A stretch of 34,470 nucleotides of DNA from a bacterium (GCA_021781915.1 JAJXVX010000002.1:1-34470), one strand, 5' to 3'. Numbered from the stretch's first letter, positions 17,200 to 24,901 are shown. Notes: generated by a model not told the origin, from the letters alone. Numbers and translations are program-made.

Positions 17200-17590
17200 A
17201 CAAGAATATCATTACGCCTTAGGTAGAAGAAAAAGTTCAACCGCTAGAGTACGCTTGGTGCCTGGTACGGGAAAAATTATCGTTAACGCTAAACCTGTTG
17301 AGGACTATTTTGCTGGTTCAAAGACTCTTAATTCAAAAATTGTTGAACCTTTTATACTATTAGATTTGTTTAATAAGTATGATGCTACAATAGTTGTCTC
17401 TGGCGGTGGTCATAGTTCACAGTCAGAAGCGATTAGATTAGCTATTTCTAAAGCTTTAGTTTTAGTTAATAATGATTTTAAAAGTACGCTTAAGAGATCA
17501 GATTTACTCAGCCGAGACTCGAGAGACAAAGAGCGAAAGAAATTCGGTCTTAAGGGTGCTCGAAAACAAAGACAGTTTACGAAGCGTTAG
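17192..17590 (+). CDS. rpsI: 30S ribosomal protein S9
   Basis: 30S head protein whose C-terminal Lys-Arg reaches the P-site tRNA. 132 aa. YALGRRKSSTARVRLVPGTG at the N-terminus, GGGHSSQSEAIRLAISKAL in the middle, and RKKFGLKGARKQRQFTKR at the C-terminus. Last gene of the ribosomal block; no intrinsic terminator is visible before trpS. Confidence 0.98.
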   Translation: MVKQEYHYALGRRKSSTARVRLVPGTGKIIVNAKPVEDYFAGSKTLNSKIVEPFILLDLFNKYDATIVVSGGGHSSQSEAIRLAISKALVLVNNDFKSTLKRSDLLSRDSRDKERKKFGLKGARKQRQFTKR

Positions 17591-17608
17591 TCTTATCGCT
17601 GAATACTG

Positions 17609-17614
17609 TATAAT
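17609..17614 (+). promoter_or_regulatory. trpS -10 box, predicting a leaderless mRNA
   Basis: A perfect TATAAT ends 9 bases before the trpS ATG and there is no SD between them. The expected start site falls about two bases before the ATG. No convincing -35 was found (TTAGTC at 17587-17592 is the best). AT-richness lowers certainty. Confidence 0.5.
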
Positions 17615-17623
17615 ATTTCATAA

Positions 17624-18652
17624 ATGGACAAATCTATTATTTTAACCGGCGTAAGGGCTAATGCCGATTTTACAATCGGTAATTATCTTGGTGCGATTGT
17701 ACCAATGGTTAAATTACAAAAAAATTTTTCCAAAGACCATCAAATTAATATTTTTGTACCTGATCTACATAGTTTCACCACTCCGGTTGAGCATAAAGAT
17801 CTTTATCTTCAGATTATTCGAAGTTTAAAATATTATGTTGCCTCTGGAATAGATTTAACTGATGATAATGTTTTTATCTATCGTCAAAGCTACATAGCTT
17901 CTCATAGTGAACTAACCGTTATTCTTAATAATTTCACATACTTTGGTGAGCTATCTAGAATGACTCAATTCAAAGAAAAAAAAGGCGATGATGATAATGT
18001 CTCGGTGGGTCTTTTTGATTATCCAGTCTTAATGGCCTCGGATATACTTCTTTATGGTGCTCACTGGGTTCCTGTTGGTGATGATCAAAGGCAACATTTA
18101 GAATTGGCTAGAGACATTGCTCTTAGGGTAAACAATAAATTTAATTCCGATATATTTGTCATACCGGAGGAATGGTCTAAGCAACAAGAATTTATTGGTC
18201 GTACAGACGGTATTAGAATTAGGAGTTTAACTGACCCAACTAAAAAGATGTCTAAATCTGACAGTGATCCAAACGGTTCTATTTTACTTTCTGATGATCC
18301 TAGCTTGGCGGTAAAAAAGATTATGTCAGCTACAACCGATTCTAATGGTAAAATCGAGTTTGATATGGAAAAAAATCCTGGGATATCAAATTTAATACAT
18401 ATCCTATCTTTACTGATCGACGAACCCCTCGAGATGACTATAAAAAATTGGAATGGAAAAACGAACTACTTAGAATTGAAACAGGCAGTTGCCGATGAGA
18501 TTAAGATATTATTGCAACATTTAAAGAATAATATGTCTAATATGGATGAATCTGAACTTATGAGAAAATTAGAATCAAGTGAGTATTTAATGCGTGATGT
18601 TGCTGTCCAGAGGCTATATAAAATTCAACAAGCAGTGGGTCTGAGACCTTAA
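17624..18652 (+). CDS. trpS: Tryptophanyl-tRNA synthetase
   Basis: Class I synthetase charging tRNA-Trp with tryptophan in the cytoplasm. 342 aa, normal length. The HIGH-like signature appears as TIGNYLGA (residues 17-24), followed by PDLHSFT, the active-site region VLMASDILLYGAHWVPVGDD with RQHLELARDIA, and the KMSKS loop at 208-212. The cognate tRNA-Trp gene lies about 11 kb downstream on the other strand. The next gene begins directly after its stop. Confidence 0.97.
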   Translation: MDKSIILTGVRANADFTIGNYLGAIVPMVKLQKNFSKDHQINIFVPDLHSFTTPVEHKDLYLQIIRSLKYYVASGIDLTDDNVFIYRQSYIASHSELTVILNNFTYFGELSRMTQFKEKKGDDDNVSVGLFDYPVLMASDILLYGAHWVPVGDDQRQHLELARDIALRVNNKFNSDIFVIPEEWSKQQEFIGRTDGIRIRSLTDPTKKMSKSDSDPNGSILLSDDPSLAVKKIMSATTDSNGKIEFDMEKNPGISNLIHILSLLIDEPLEMTIKNWNGKTNYLELKQAVADEIKILLQHLKNNMSNMDESELMRKLESSEYLMRDVAVQRLYKIQQAVGLRP

Positions 18653-19531
18653 ATGAGATTAGTGTATAAAAATACTAAAAAACAGAGACTTGATTATTAT
18701 TTAAAAGATAAGCTAAAAGATTTAAATCGTTCTATCATCAGTAAGCTAATTAAAAATGGCGATATACTCGTTAACGGTGTTAAAGCTTCAAAAAATGGCC
18801 AGAAAGTAGGTCCAGAGGATCAAATAAAAATTAATTTAGAAAATCTAAAAATCTCTAGCAATCAACCGGACTTTAAATTAAAAATCATTTATGAAGATGT
18901 AAATGTCGTTGTTATCGAAAAACCAATCGGTCTGCTCTCTCATTCGAAAGGTGACTATAATCCCGAGAACTCGGTCAACTCATTATTAATAGATAAAACA
19001 GATAACCTCTCAGGTAATAGAGGAGGCATTGTTCATCGTTTAGATCGAGCCACTGATGGGGTAATGATATATGCTAAGACTGAAAACAGTTTAAAATATC
19101 TCCAAAAATTATTCTCGACCAGAAAAGTAGAAAAAGAATATTTCGCAGTGACCGAAGGCATTCCTCAAGAGAAGCATGCAATTATAGATATGCCAATAAA
19201 AAGAGATTCTAAGAATCCAAAGAAGTTTGTTGGAAATCCTGAGGGAAAATCGGCTAAAACTGAGTATGAAGTTATTGAAATAAATGATTCCAAGAACTTA
19301 GCTTTGATAAGACTTAAGCCATTTACTGGCAGGACGCATCAAATCAGAGTACATTTAAAATCTATAAATTGCCCTATAGCTGGAGATCAATTATATAATT
19401 TTTCAACATCTTCAAAATATACACGAATGTATCTACATGCCTACAGACTGTCTTTGAAATTACCCGGAGATAATAACACTTCAGATTTTATATCAGCTAT
19501 TCCAAAAGAGTTTAAAGAAGTATTAAAATAA
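18653..19531 (+). CDS. RluA/RluD-family pseudouridine synthase
   Basis: Isomerises uridine to pseudouridine in rRNA or tRNA. 292 aa. An S4-like RNA-binding domain at residues 1-60 (RSIISKLIKNGDILVNGVKA) precedes the catalytic domain with the diagnostic GGIVHRLDRATDGVMIYAKT; Asp131 in HRLDR is the catalytic aspartate by family analogy. The RPFTGRTHQIRVH-type motif appears as KPFTGRTHQIRVHLKSI, followed by IAGDQLY. The ATG abuts the trpS stop with no SD, suggesting translational coupling. Whether it is RluD (23S helix 69) or another paralogue cannot be decided from sequence alone. Confidence 0.93.
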   Translation: MRLVYKNTKKQRLDYYLKDKLKDLNRSIISKLIKNGDILVNGVKASKNGQKVGPEDQIKINLENLKISSNQPDFKLKIIYEDVNVVVIEKPIGLLSHSKGDYNPENSVNSLLIDKTDNLSGNRGGIVHRLDRATDGVMIYAKTENSLKYLQKLFSTRKVEKEYFAVTEGIPQEKHAIIDMPIKRDSKNPKKFVGNPEGKSAKTEYEVIEINDSKNLALIRLKPFTGRTHQIRVHLKSINCPIAGDQLYNFSTSSKYTRMYLHAYRLSLKLPGDNNTSDFISAIPKEFKEVLK

Positions 19532-19535
19532 TCCT

Positions 19536-20387
19536 ATGAATAGATTAAAAACACCGATTAATCCGGTGGTAGAAAAACAAATTAGAGCTTTCGTAAATTC
19601 TCCATCTAATAGTTTACTATTGTATGGCGAAAAGGGAATTGGAAAAAGTTTAATAGCTCATCGTATTGCGACAGAATTGCTTAACGAGTCTCCAGCATAT
19701 GATGGTCCGAAAATTGAAACAGTAAATTTCTTAGATGTAAAATCTTCAATTGATGAAATAAGACAACTTCGGAGTAATATTTATTTAAAAAGTTCAGTAC
19801 AAGTAGATAAAGTATACGTCTTTTTTAATTTCGATAGTCTATCTCTACCTGCCTATAACTCATTCCTAAAAACCCTTGAAGAACCGCCTGTTGGAATATG
19901 TTTTCTGCTATGTGTATCTGAAAAATCTAAGGTGCCCACTACCGTACTTTCACGAGTTAAAAATATTAACATTACCAAACCTAGTCACTCGGCTTTAATT
20001 AATTATTTAAAAATTAAATATCCAAACATAAATATTGATGATATAGAAAGGATTTATCAGGTTAATTCTGGTTTACCTGAGGCTATTGAAACAGATTTAT
20101 CTAAATTTAATTCAAAAGACGATAAAATTTTAAATCTAGCTAGAGATTTTTTTTCAATTAATGGAACTGAAAAGTTAATTTTAATTAATGACCTATATAA
20201 GAGTAAAACTGAAAGCATTCTGTTTTTAAAAATGGTTAAAGTCATGTCTGAAGCAGCGATCAAAAATAATTCGACAAATAGAATTTGGCAAAAAGCTTTT
20301 GAATCCAGCCTTAAAGCCATTAGATTGATTGAGGAAAATTCACAATCTCGATTAGTACTGTTAAATTTTGTCAATGAAATAATCTGA
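19536..20387 (+). CDS. holB: DNA polymerase III delta' subunit (clamp loader)
   Basis: AAA+ clamp-loader subunit that helps open the beta clamp. 283 aa, shorter than the about 330 aa E. coli protein. Walker A is GEKGIGKS (residues 31-38); the delta'/gamma hallmark NSFLKTLEEPPVG is followed by the sensor-1 region and TTVLSRVKNINI. The four-cysteine zinc module between Walker A and the next strand in E. coli delta' is absent. It could be a gamma/tau-like paralogue, but the length and lack of C-terminal domains favour delta'. Its TGA stop, followed at once by in-frame TAA, is the only TGA in the window. Confidence 0.85.
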   Translation: MNRLKTPINPVVEKQIRAFVNSPSNSLLLYGEKGIGKSLIAHRIATELLNESPAYDGPKIETVNFLDVKSSIDEIRQLRSNIYLKSSVQVDKVYVFFNFDSLSLPAYNSFLKTLEEPPVGICFLLCVSEKSKVPTTVLSRVKNINITKPSHSALINYLKIKYPNINIDDIERIYQVNSGLPEAIETDLSKFNSKDDKILNLARDFFSINGTEKLILINDLYKSKTESILFLKMVKVMSEAAIKNNSTNRIWQKAFESSLKAIRLIEENSQSRLVLLNFVNEII

Positions 20388-20396
20388 TAATAGAGG

Positions 20397-20402
20397 TATA
20401 AT
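20397..20402 (+). promoter_or_regulatory. -10 box of the TPR gene, predicting a leaderless mRNA
   Basis: TATAAT at 20397-20402 ends 7 bases before the ATG at 20410, placing the start site at or next to the A of the start codon. AGAGG upstream overlaps the -10 and is 13 bases from the ATG, too far for a good SD. No clear -35. Confidence 0.5.
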
Positions 20403-20409
20403 ATATATA

Positions 20410-21063
20410 ATGTACGAAATATCGATTGTACTATTGTTTGCTTTTTTGACTATTTTTCATTCTAAGATCAGAGAGGATGAGTATGCCTCATTCTCTAGAA
20501 AATTTGGCGATAGATTATCTAAGCTTTGGGATATTGCCCATGTTTCTATGAGAGAAAATAGACTTTTAAGAGCTGAGAAGGCATTGCTTTTAATCCTGAA
20601 ACTAGATGAAAAAAACGCTGCCGCATATAATCGTCTAGGGATACTTTATGCCAAACGGAAGGAATATAAAGACGCAATCGACTGTTTCGAGATAGCTTCG
20701 AGTATTGAATCATCACCGTCGAGTCTTCATAATCTAGGTCTTATTTACTTCGAAACTGAAAATTACGATAAAGCAGCTATAGCTTTTGAAGAAGCAATTA
20801 GACTAGAGCCTAAATTTGCCGCTAGACATGTTGCATATGCTAAGGTCCAAGAGAAATTAAATAACAATAAATCAATGATTCAGTCGTTAGAAACAGCTGT
20901 AAGGCTTGAACCAACACGTCAAACATTAAACCTCCTTCATAAGGCCTATAAAGATAATGGTATGACCAAAGAAGCAGATAAGATAGCCTATCGCATCAAA
21001 AAAATCAAAAAATCTCCAATCAGACTTAAGCCATTAAACAGAGCCAAGAGAGTTGTAGTTTAA
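20410..21063 (+). CDS. Membrane-anchored TPR repeat protein
   Basis: 217 aa. A single hydrophobic helix at residues about 3-17 (YEISIVLLFAFLTIF) followed by a basic residue suggests an N-terminal membrane anchor with the rest in the cytoplasm. Residues about 50-190 are tetratricopeptide repeats: NAAAYNRLGILYAKRKEYKD, SSLHNLGLIYFETENYDKAA, EEAIRLEPKFAARHVAYAKV. The C-terminus is strongly basic. TPRs make protein-protein contacts; the partner cannot be told. It follows holB by 22 bases but seems to have its own promoter. Confidence 0.85.
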   Translation: MYEISIVLLFAFLTIFHSKIREDEYASFSRKFGDRLSKLWDIAHVSMRENRLLRAEKALLLILKLDEKNAAAYNRLGILYAKRKEYKDAIDCFEIASSIESSPSSLHNLGLIYFETENYDKAAIAFEEAIRLEPKFAARHVAYAKVQEKLNNNKSMIQSLETAVRLEPTRQTLNLLHKAYKDNGMTKEADKIAYRIKKIKKSPIRLKPLNRAKRVVV

Positions 21064-21085
21064 TCCGTATTTTGCTAAACTTTAA

Positions 21086-21094
21086 TGGTATAAA
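21086..21094 (+). promoter_or_regulatory. Extended -10 promoter of the tRNA cluster
   Basis: TGGTATAAA (TG at 21086-21087, TATAAA 21089-21094) ends six bases before the first tRNA nucleotide, so transcription would begin at or very near the tRNA 5' end. No good -35 was found. Confidence 0.5.
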
Positions 21095-21100
21095 TTATCT

Positions 21101-21176
21101 GCCGACATAGCTCAGTGGCCAGAGCGGCTGTTTTGTAAACAGCGGGTCGTGGGTTCAAATCCCTCTGTCGGCTCCA
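21101..21176 (+). tRNA. tRNA-Thr (anticodon UGU)
   Basis: 76 bases with encoded CCA. Acceptor GCCGACA/TGTCGGC; anticodon stem GCTGT/ACAGC with loop TTTGTAA, so the anticodon is TGT. The T stem GTGGG/CCCTC has a T-T mismatch at its second pair. First of three clustered tRNAs. Confidence 0.97.
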
Positions 21177-21185
21177 TTTAAACAA

Positions 21186-21271
21186 GCAGGGATAGTGAAG
21201 CGGTCAAACACGGGTGACTGTAAATCATCTGGCTTTCGCCTTCGGGGGTTCGAATCCCTCTCCCTGCACCA
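21186..21271 (+). tRNA. tRNA-Tyr (anticodon GUA)
   Basis: 86 bases, class II with a long variable arm (GGCTTTCGCCTT region) and encoded CCA. Acceptor GCAGGGA/TCCCTGC; anticodon loop CTGTAAA in stem GGTGA/TCATC. Confidence 0.97.
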
Positions 21272-21286
21272 TGAGATGTATCTTTT

Positions 21287-21362
21287 GCCGTCTTAGCTCA
21301 GCTGGTAGAGCGCTTCCATGGTAAGGAAGAGGTCTCGGGTTCAAATCCCGAAGATGGCTCCA
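21287..21362 (+). tRNA. tRNA-Thr (anticodon GGU)
   Basis: 76 bases with encoded CCA. Acceptor GCCGTCT/AGATGGC with one G-T pair; anticodon stem CTTCC/GGAAG with loop ATGGTAA. A short hairpin TGAT-AAAA-ATCA (21368-21379) followed by TTTT lies just downstream and could be a weak terminator. Confidence 0.97.
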
Positions 21363-21381
21363 TTTTGTGATAAAAATCATT

Positions 21382-21410
21382 TTGACAATTTAAATAAAGC
21401 GATTTAAAAT
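21382..21410 (+). promoter_or_regulatory. Promoter TTGACA - 17 - TAAAAT upstream of a candidate small RNA
   Basis: Consensus -35 TTGACA at 21382-21387, a 17-base spacer and TAAAAT at 21405-21410, one of the best promoters in the window. Predicted start near 21417. No gene follows before the terminator at 21477-21505. Confidence 0.7.
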
Positions 21411-21416
21411 GCTAAT

Positions 21417-21505
21417 GTTAAGGATGAAAACAAAACCATTCTTAAAATTCAGGTAACTTGTACAAGTACCAAAAAGAACTCCGGTTGATCCCCGGAGTTT
21501 TTTAT
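21417..21505 (+). ncRNA. Candidate small RNA or regulatory leader (about 90 nt)
   Basis: Between a strong promoter and an intrinsic terminator lies a segment with no convincing protein. It can form two stem-loops: 21452-21470 (GGT, bulged A, ACTT, loop GTAC, AAGTACC) and the terminator hairpin. A 13-codon ORF (21415-21456) exists but its ATG is at or before the predicted start and has no spaced SD. It does not match 4.5S, 6S, tmRNA or a riboswitch I can recognise. Alternative reading: an attenuated leader for rpmG, which begins 40 bases past the terminator. Boundaries are estimates. Confidence 0.5.
21477..21505 (+). terminator. Rho-independent terminator
   Basis: Perfect 8-pair stem AACTCCGG (21477-21484) / CCGGAGTT (21492-21499), loop of 7, followed by TTTTATTT. 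A-rich bases before the stem can pair with the T-tract. It separates the tRNA/small-RNA unit from rpmG and is the clearest terminator in the window. Confidence 0.9.
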
Positions 21506-21525
21506 TTCTATATTTCTTTTTAATC

Positions 21526-21534
21526 TGTTATAAT
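21526..21534 (+). promoter_or_regulatory. rpmG extended -10 promoter, near-leaderless
   Basis: TGTTATAAT is a full consensus extended -10 (TATAAT 21529-21534). It ends 11 bases before the rpmG ATG, so the mRNA leader would be 0-5 bases with no SD. The -35 (about 21506-21511) is poor, as tolerated by extended -10 promoters. Confidence 0.6.
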
Positions 21535-21545
21535 ATTTTATAATT

Positions 21546-21749
21546 ATGGCGAAAAAAGATAATAAACGTAAAATTATAGGTTTAGTAAGCGAAGAGAGCG
21601 GAGAACGTATATATTATACTTCTAAAAGCAGTTTCAACACTCCTGATAAACTAAGTCTTAAGAAGTACAGTCCTAAACTCAGAAAACACGTTTTGTTTAC
21701 TGAAACTAAAAAATCACTAGGTCGCAACGAAGTTAAGCCTAAAAAATAA
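21546..21749 (+). CDS. rpmG: 50S ribosomal protein L33, cysteine-free type
   Basis: Small 50S E-site protein. 67 aa with the L33 pattern [20 protein letters not shown] followed by [14 protein letters not shown]. The zinc-ribbon cysteines of C+ L33 (CxxC near the N-terminus and C near YCP) are absent: SEESGE and YSP occupy the sites. A basic tail of about 14 residues extends the C-terminus. In many bacteria rpmG sits next to tRNA-Trp and secE-nusG-rplK; here those lie about 7.4 and 11.6 kb away. It is convergent with the next gene, with six bases between stops and no terminator seen. Confidence 0.93.
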   Translation: MAKKDNKRKIIGLVSEESGERIYYTSKSSFNTPDKLSLKKYSPKLRKHVLFTETKKSLGRNEVKPKK

Positions 21750-21755
21750 TTTGTT

Positions 21756-23681
21756 CTAAACCCCCCTTAGGTCGATTATTGTATTGATTAACTCAGCATG
21801 ACTCCAGACTAAAGGATCTACACTAATAGGCGAATTAGTATGTGGATTTCTTTGTTCGCTCAATGTACCACCCGAAGACGCATAATTAATAACCCAATCT
21901 ATAATGGGTTTAGCATCCTGAGTCTTTTTTAGCGATATATAAATTTGAGCCAACCAAAGACTTGTCATTATCCAGGGATTTCCCGGTGTCTTTTCATCTA
22001 CCCTAAAATAATTGTCGTTATAGTATCTGATTACACCGTGATCTTCGTTATTATATTTTAGTTTTTCTTCAACGACTTTTAGGGTATTTTGAAAATATTC
22101 ATCATTTAAGTTAATTTTTCCGAATAAATAGATGCCATATAATGATGACATATCTAGAGTTTTATCGTATTCAAATTCATTCAACTCTGGGTTAAAAACA
22201 AAACCTTTAATGTAATATCCTAATGTTTTATCATATAATTTATTCAAACTTTGTTTAATTGTGTTAGAAGCATTTTGCCAAAAGTCAACGTACTGAGTAT
22301 CGTTTACTAATTTAGCTAAATTACAGGCTGAATCTAAGGATGCCATAACCAATGACGATGTGTAGGTTGTCGTTAAATATTTTTCTTCCCATAAATCATA
22401 GCTTGCGTGAGGTAGGCCGGTGTTAATATCGATATATGATGCCATAAAGTTGGCGGCGGGTTCGATTAATTTTTTAAAATAATAAGTAATCAGATCAATG
22501 TCATTCGATTCATTGTAGTATTGTTCTAGAAGGTAGATTACGATTGCAGTTTCATCCTCCTGAATTGTTAGCCGATTTCTACCATTTAAAAGCTGAGAAT
22601 GCCAAGTACTCCCAACTGATTTATCGGGCTGGTATTTATGCATTAAATATCCTTCAGGAGTGATAACTTCAGAGCAAAACTTAAAAAAGCTCTTAGCTTC
22701 ATCGAAATATTTTAATCTTAACAGTGGCCAGAGTGAAAAAGAGGCATCTCGCGTCCAACAATAAGCATAGTAATCTCTACCATAATTAAAGATTGATGAG
22801 TCGCCACTAGCGATTATAGTCCCATTATCGTTACAATGAGCTTTAATTATTAAAAGACTCCTGTTAATCTCTTTTTTATAATCGAGGTCGGTTTCCTTGG
22901 TTGGTTCAACCCATTTAATCCAATGATTTGTAACATATTTGAGACGATCAGACATCGAAGTTTTCATATAGTAATCATTCAATTTTCTGCCTTCATAAAG
23001 GTTCTCTATGGCTATAACCCAGTAATCCAATGCGACAGATGAGTTAGGCAAAAAAACTTTCTTAAATCTAATAGTGCTGTCTACGGAAGAATGTTCAACT
23101 GGATTATTAGAAAGCTCTCCATCTTCGGCATCTTTATAGGTACCAAGCTTTCCTTCTATATGATAGTTGCCAACTGAATACTGATCAAAACTTTTACCGT
23201 CTTCGAATTTACCATTAATTATTAAAGAAACTTTTCCTCGATAATCGTAAATGTAATTCTTATCTGGAACATAGAGTACGGTATCACCCCTACCTTCAGC
23301 TGATATTCTGAATACTTGATGCATAAAAATTCTGATTTCTCGTTGTTCGGTCGATAAATTATGGATATTTATATGTCTGATGAAAGTATTAAAATCACAA
23401 TCGATGTAGTCATTCATTTCCAATTTAATCTGAAGTTTTGTATTTTCCATAGTAATTTTACTGACTAAACTGTCCGGGACGTAGTTTAGATCTATTATCC
23501 AGTTCCCATCATTAACCCAGCTAAATTCATTATCAACAAAAACGCCAATCTTATGATGAAGGCTTCGAGCTGTAGTTAGATTATCTTGACCAACATATGG
23601 AAAATAAAAATCATTAACAAGACCATAGCGGTCGAGTCCGACAAAAAGGTTATTGTTGCTAAGAACTATTGGACGTGACAT
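21756..23681 (-). CDS. GH15 family glucoamylase-like glycoside hydrolase
   Basis: Inverting exo-hydrolase of the glucoamylase family, releasing glucose from alpha-glucan ends (some GH15 members are trehalases or dextranases). 641 aa: N-terminal beta-sandwich about 1-245, then the (alpha/alpha)6 barrel. Diagnostic parts: YAYCWTRDASFSLWP (306-320), catalytic acid region SYDLWEEKY (427-435, E432 or E433) and catalytic base region GGTLSEQ (604-610, E609). No signal peptide, so cytoplasmic. Third gene of a tight operon with GT4 and GH57 genes (gap 3 bases). In this context, glycogen-like polymer breakdown is the likely role. Confidence 0.9.
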   Translation of the reverse strand: MSRPIVLSNNNLFVGLDRYGLVNDFYFPYVGQDNLTTARSLHHKIGVFVDNEFSWVNDGNWIIDLNYVPDSLVSKITMENTKLQIKLEMNDYIDCDFNTFIRHINIHNLSTEQREIRIFMHQVFRISAEGRGDTVLYVPDKNYIYDYRGKVSLIINGKFEDGKSFDQYSVGNYHIEGKLGTYKDAEDGELSNNPVEHSSVDSTIRFKKVFLPNSSVALDYWVIAIENLYEGRKLNDYYMKTSMSDRLKYVTNHWIKWVEPTKETDLDYKKEINRSLLIIKAHCNDNGTIIASGDSSIFNYGRDYYAYCWTRDASFSLWPLLRLKYFDEAKSFFKFCSEVITPEGYLMHKYQPDKSVGSTWHSQLLNGRNRLTIQEDETAIVIYLLEQYYNESNDIDLITYYFKKLIEPAANFMASYIDINTGLPHASYDLWEEKYLTTTYTSSLVMASLDSACNLAKLVNDTQYVDFWQNASNTIKQSLNKLYDKTLGYYIKGFVFNPELNEFEYDKTLDMSSLYGIYLFGKINLNDEYFQNTLKVVEEKLKYNNEDHGVIRYYNDNYFRVDEKTPGNPWIMTSLWLAQIYISLKKTQDAKPIIDWVINYASSGGTLSEQRNPHTNSPISVDPLVWSHAELINTIIDLRGV

Positions 23682-23684
23682 TTT

Positions 23685-24899
23685 CTAAGAAGAAAACCCT
23701 AATTTTATCAAACGTAACCTTAAATCTTGGAAACTATTCATAAAATTAGTGTAAGCTTCATACGGTGTATCATAGGCGCTGAAATAGGCATGGATGTCTC
23801 CATCATTAAACCATTTAGTGCACATGTAGTAGAAATGGTCTGAAGTTTGCAGTTTCCGCCAATCATTTATAAGTTCCGTGTCGTTTGATGCAAGTATAGA
23901 TTTTTCCATATCATAGAGCGCACTGATTGAATTTACCTGCATACTGTTTCCAAGCCACGCCGATAAATCTCGTTCAGTATCAGCCCAGGTAACTGTATAT
24001 GGCATATCAATTTCGTCTTTAACATCGTAAAAATTAATAGCTTCCGAAATTGTTTTAAAATCATGGCCTTCAGTTTTAAGCCACTCATTGGGTAAGTGTT
24101 CCAAAAAATCGAAAATTCCGGAATGTTCCCATTGATGCTCACCAAAGGTTTCATAGTCCATGAATAAATTAACGTTGGTTGCATTCTGATCTTCAGACAT
24201 CCAATGAGAGAACTTATCAGCTGTTAAAGGCCATTCAGACCAATTATGATCGCCGAATCGAAAGGCGATGTCGTCGGATAATTTATAGTTTTTCATCATT
24301 AATTTAATTTTAGAAGTATTAACAGGACGATAGACATAATTTGGACTTCGCCAACCTAGAATTGGATCCCAGCCTTCTGCCAAGATACCGCTATAGCCAT
24401 GTTCATCAGCCCACTTAGCTAAATCATTATTGTAGGCTAACTCAGTATTTCTAAGCACAACTGGAGTTTGATTGAAAAGTCGTCGAATTATTTGTTTATG
24501 TAATTCAATTTGTCTCTCGAATTCAGTTTTTGAATAGAAGAAAGCTAAACTGTGATAATAAGTTTCACCGACGATTTCAACCCTGCCAGTTTCTACTAAA
24601 TCTTGGAACGATCTTAAAGCTTCAGGGTGCCACATTTCTAGCTGCTCAAGAACGGTACCCGATATTGATAAACTTAGCTTAAATTCTGGGTTATTCTTCA
24701 TTAATTCAATTAATCTTTGGTTCGTAGGAAGATAAGATTTTTCGGCAACTTTATAGATTATTTTCTCGTTATTTGTGTTATTGTCGGCCGTTGAATTAAA
24801 ATAATTATGGTCATTTTCAATGTCAAAAACAGTGTAATGCTTAACTCTAAAAGGTTGATGAACGTGTAGGTATAGTACGATTGATTTGTTGCTATTCAT
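23685..24899 (-). CDS. GH57 family amylase-like glycoside hydrolase
   Basis: Retaining alpha-glucan hydrolase or transferase. 404 aa with the conserved GH57 regions in order: LHVHQPFR (11-18), VGETYYHSL (110-118), LRNTELAYN (149-157; E153 is the expected nucleophile) and FMDYETFGEHQW (246-257; D248 is the expected acid/base). No signal peptide. Length and the MDYETFGEHQ form resemble archaeal/CPR alpha-amylases more than the larger branching enzymes. It starts two bases after the GT4 stop. Exact specificity (amylase, 4-alpha-glucanotransferase, amylopullulanase-like) cannot be fixed. Confidence 0.9.
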   Translation of the reverse strand: MNSNKSIVLYLHVHQPFRVKHYTVFDIENDHNYFNSTADNNTNNEKIIYKVAEKSYLPTNQRLIELMKNNPEFKLSLSISGTVLEQLEMWHPEALRSFQDLVETGRVEIVGETYYHSLAFFYSKTEFERQIELHKQIIRRLFNQTPVVLRNTELAYNNDLAKWADEHGYSGILAEGWDPILGWRSPNYVYRPVNTSKIKLMMKNYKLSDDIAFRFGDHNWSEWPLTADKFSHWMSEDQNATNVNLFMDYETFGEHQWEHSGIFDFLEHLPNEWLKTEGHDFKTISEAINFYDVKDEIDMPYTVTWADTERDLSAWLGNSMQVNSISALYDMEKSILASNDTELINDWRKLQTSDHFYYMCTKWFNDGDIHAYFSAYDTPYEAYTNFMNSFQDLRLRLIKLGFSS

Positions 24900-24901
24900 T
24901 A

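Noticed and set aside
20385-20387. UGA recoding to glycine, as in SR1/Gracilibacteria
   Set aside because: All conserved genes translate at full length with ordinary GGN glycine codons and no in-frame TGA; reading through the holB TGA would add one residue only before TAA.
21452-21505. A known riboswitch (preQ1, fluoride, guanidine) before rpmG
   Set aside because: Two stem-loops are present but no diagnostic conserved core of these classes could be recognised.
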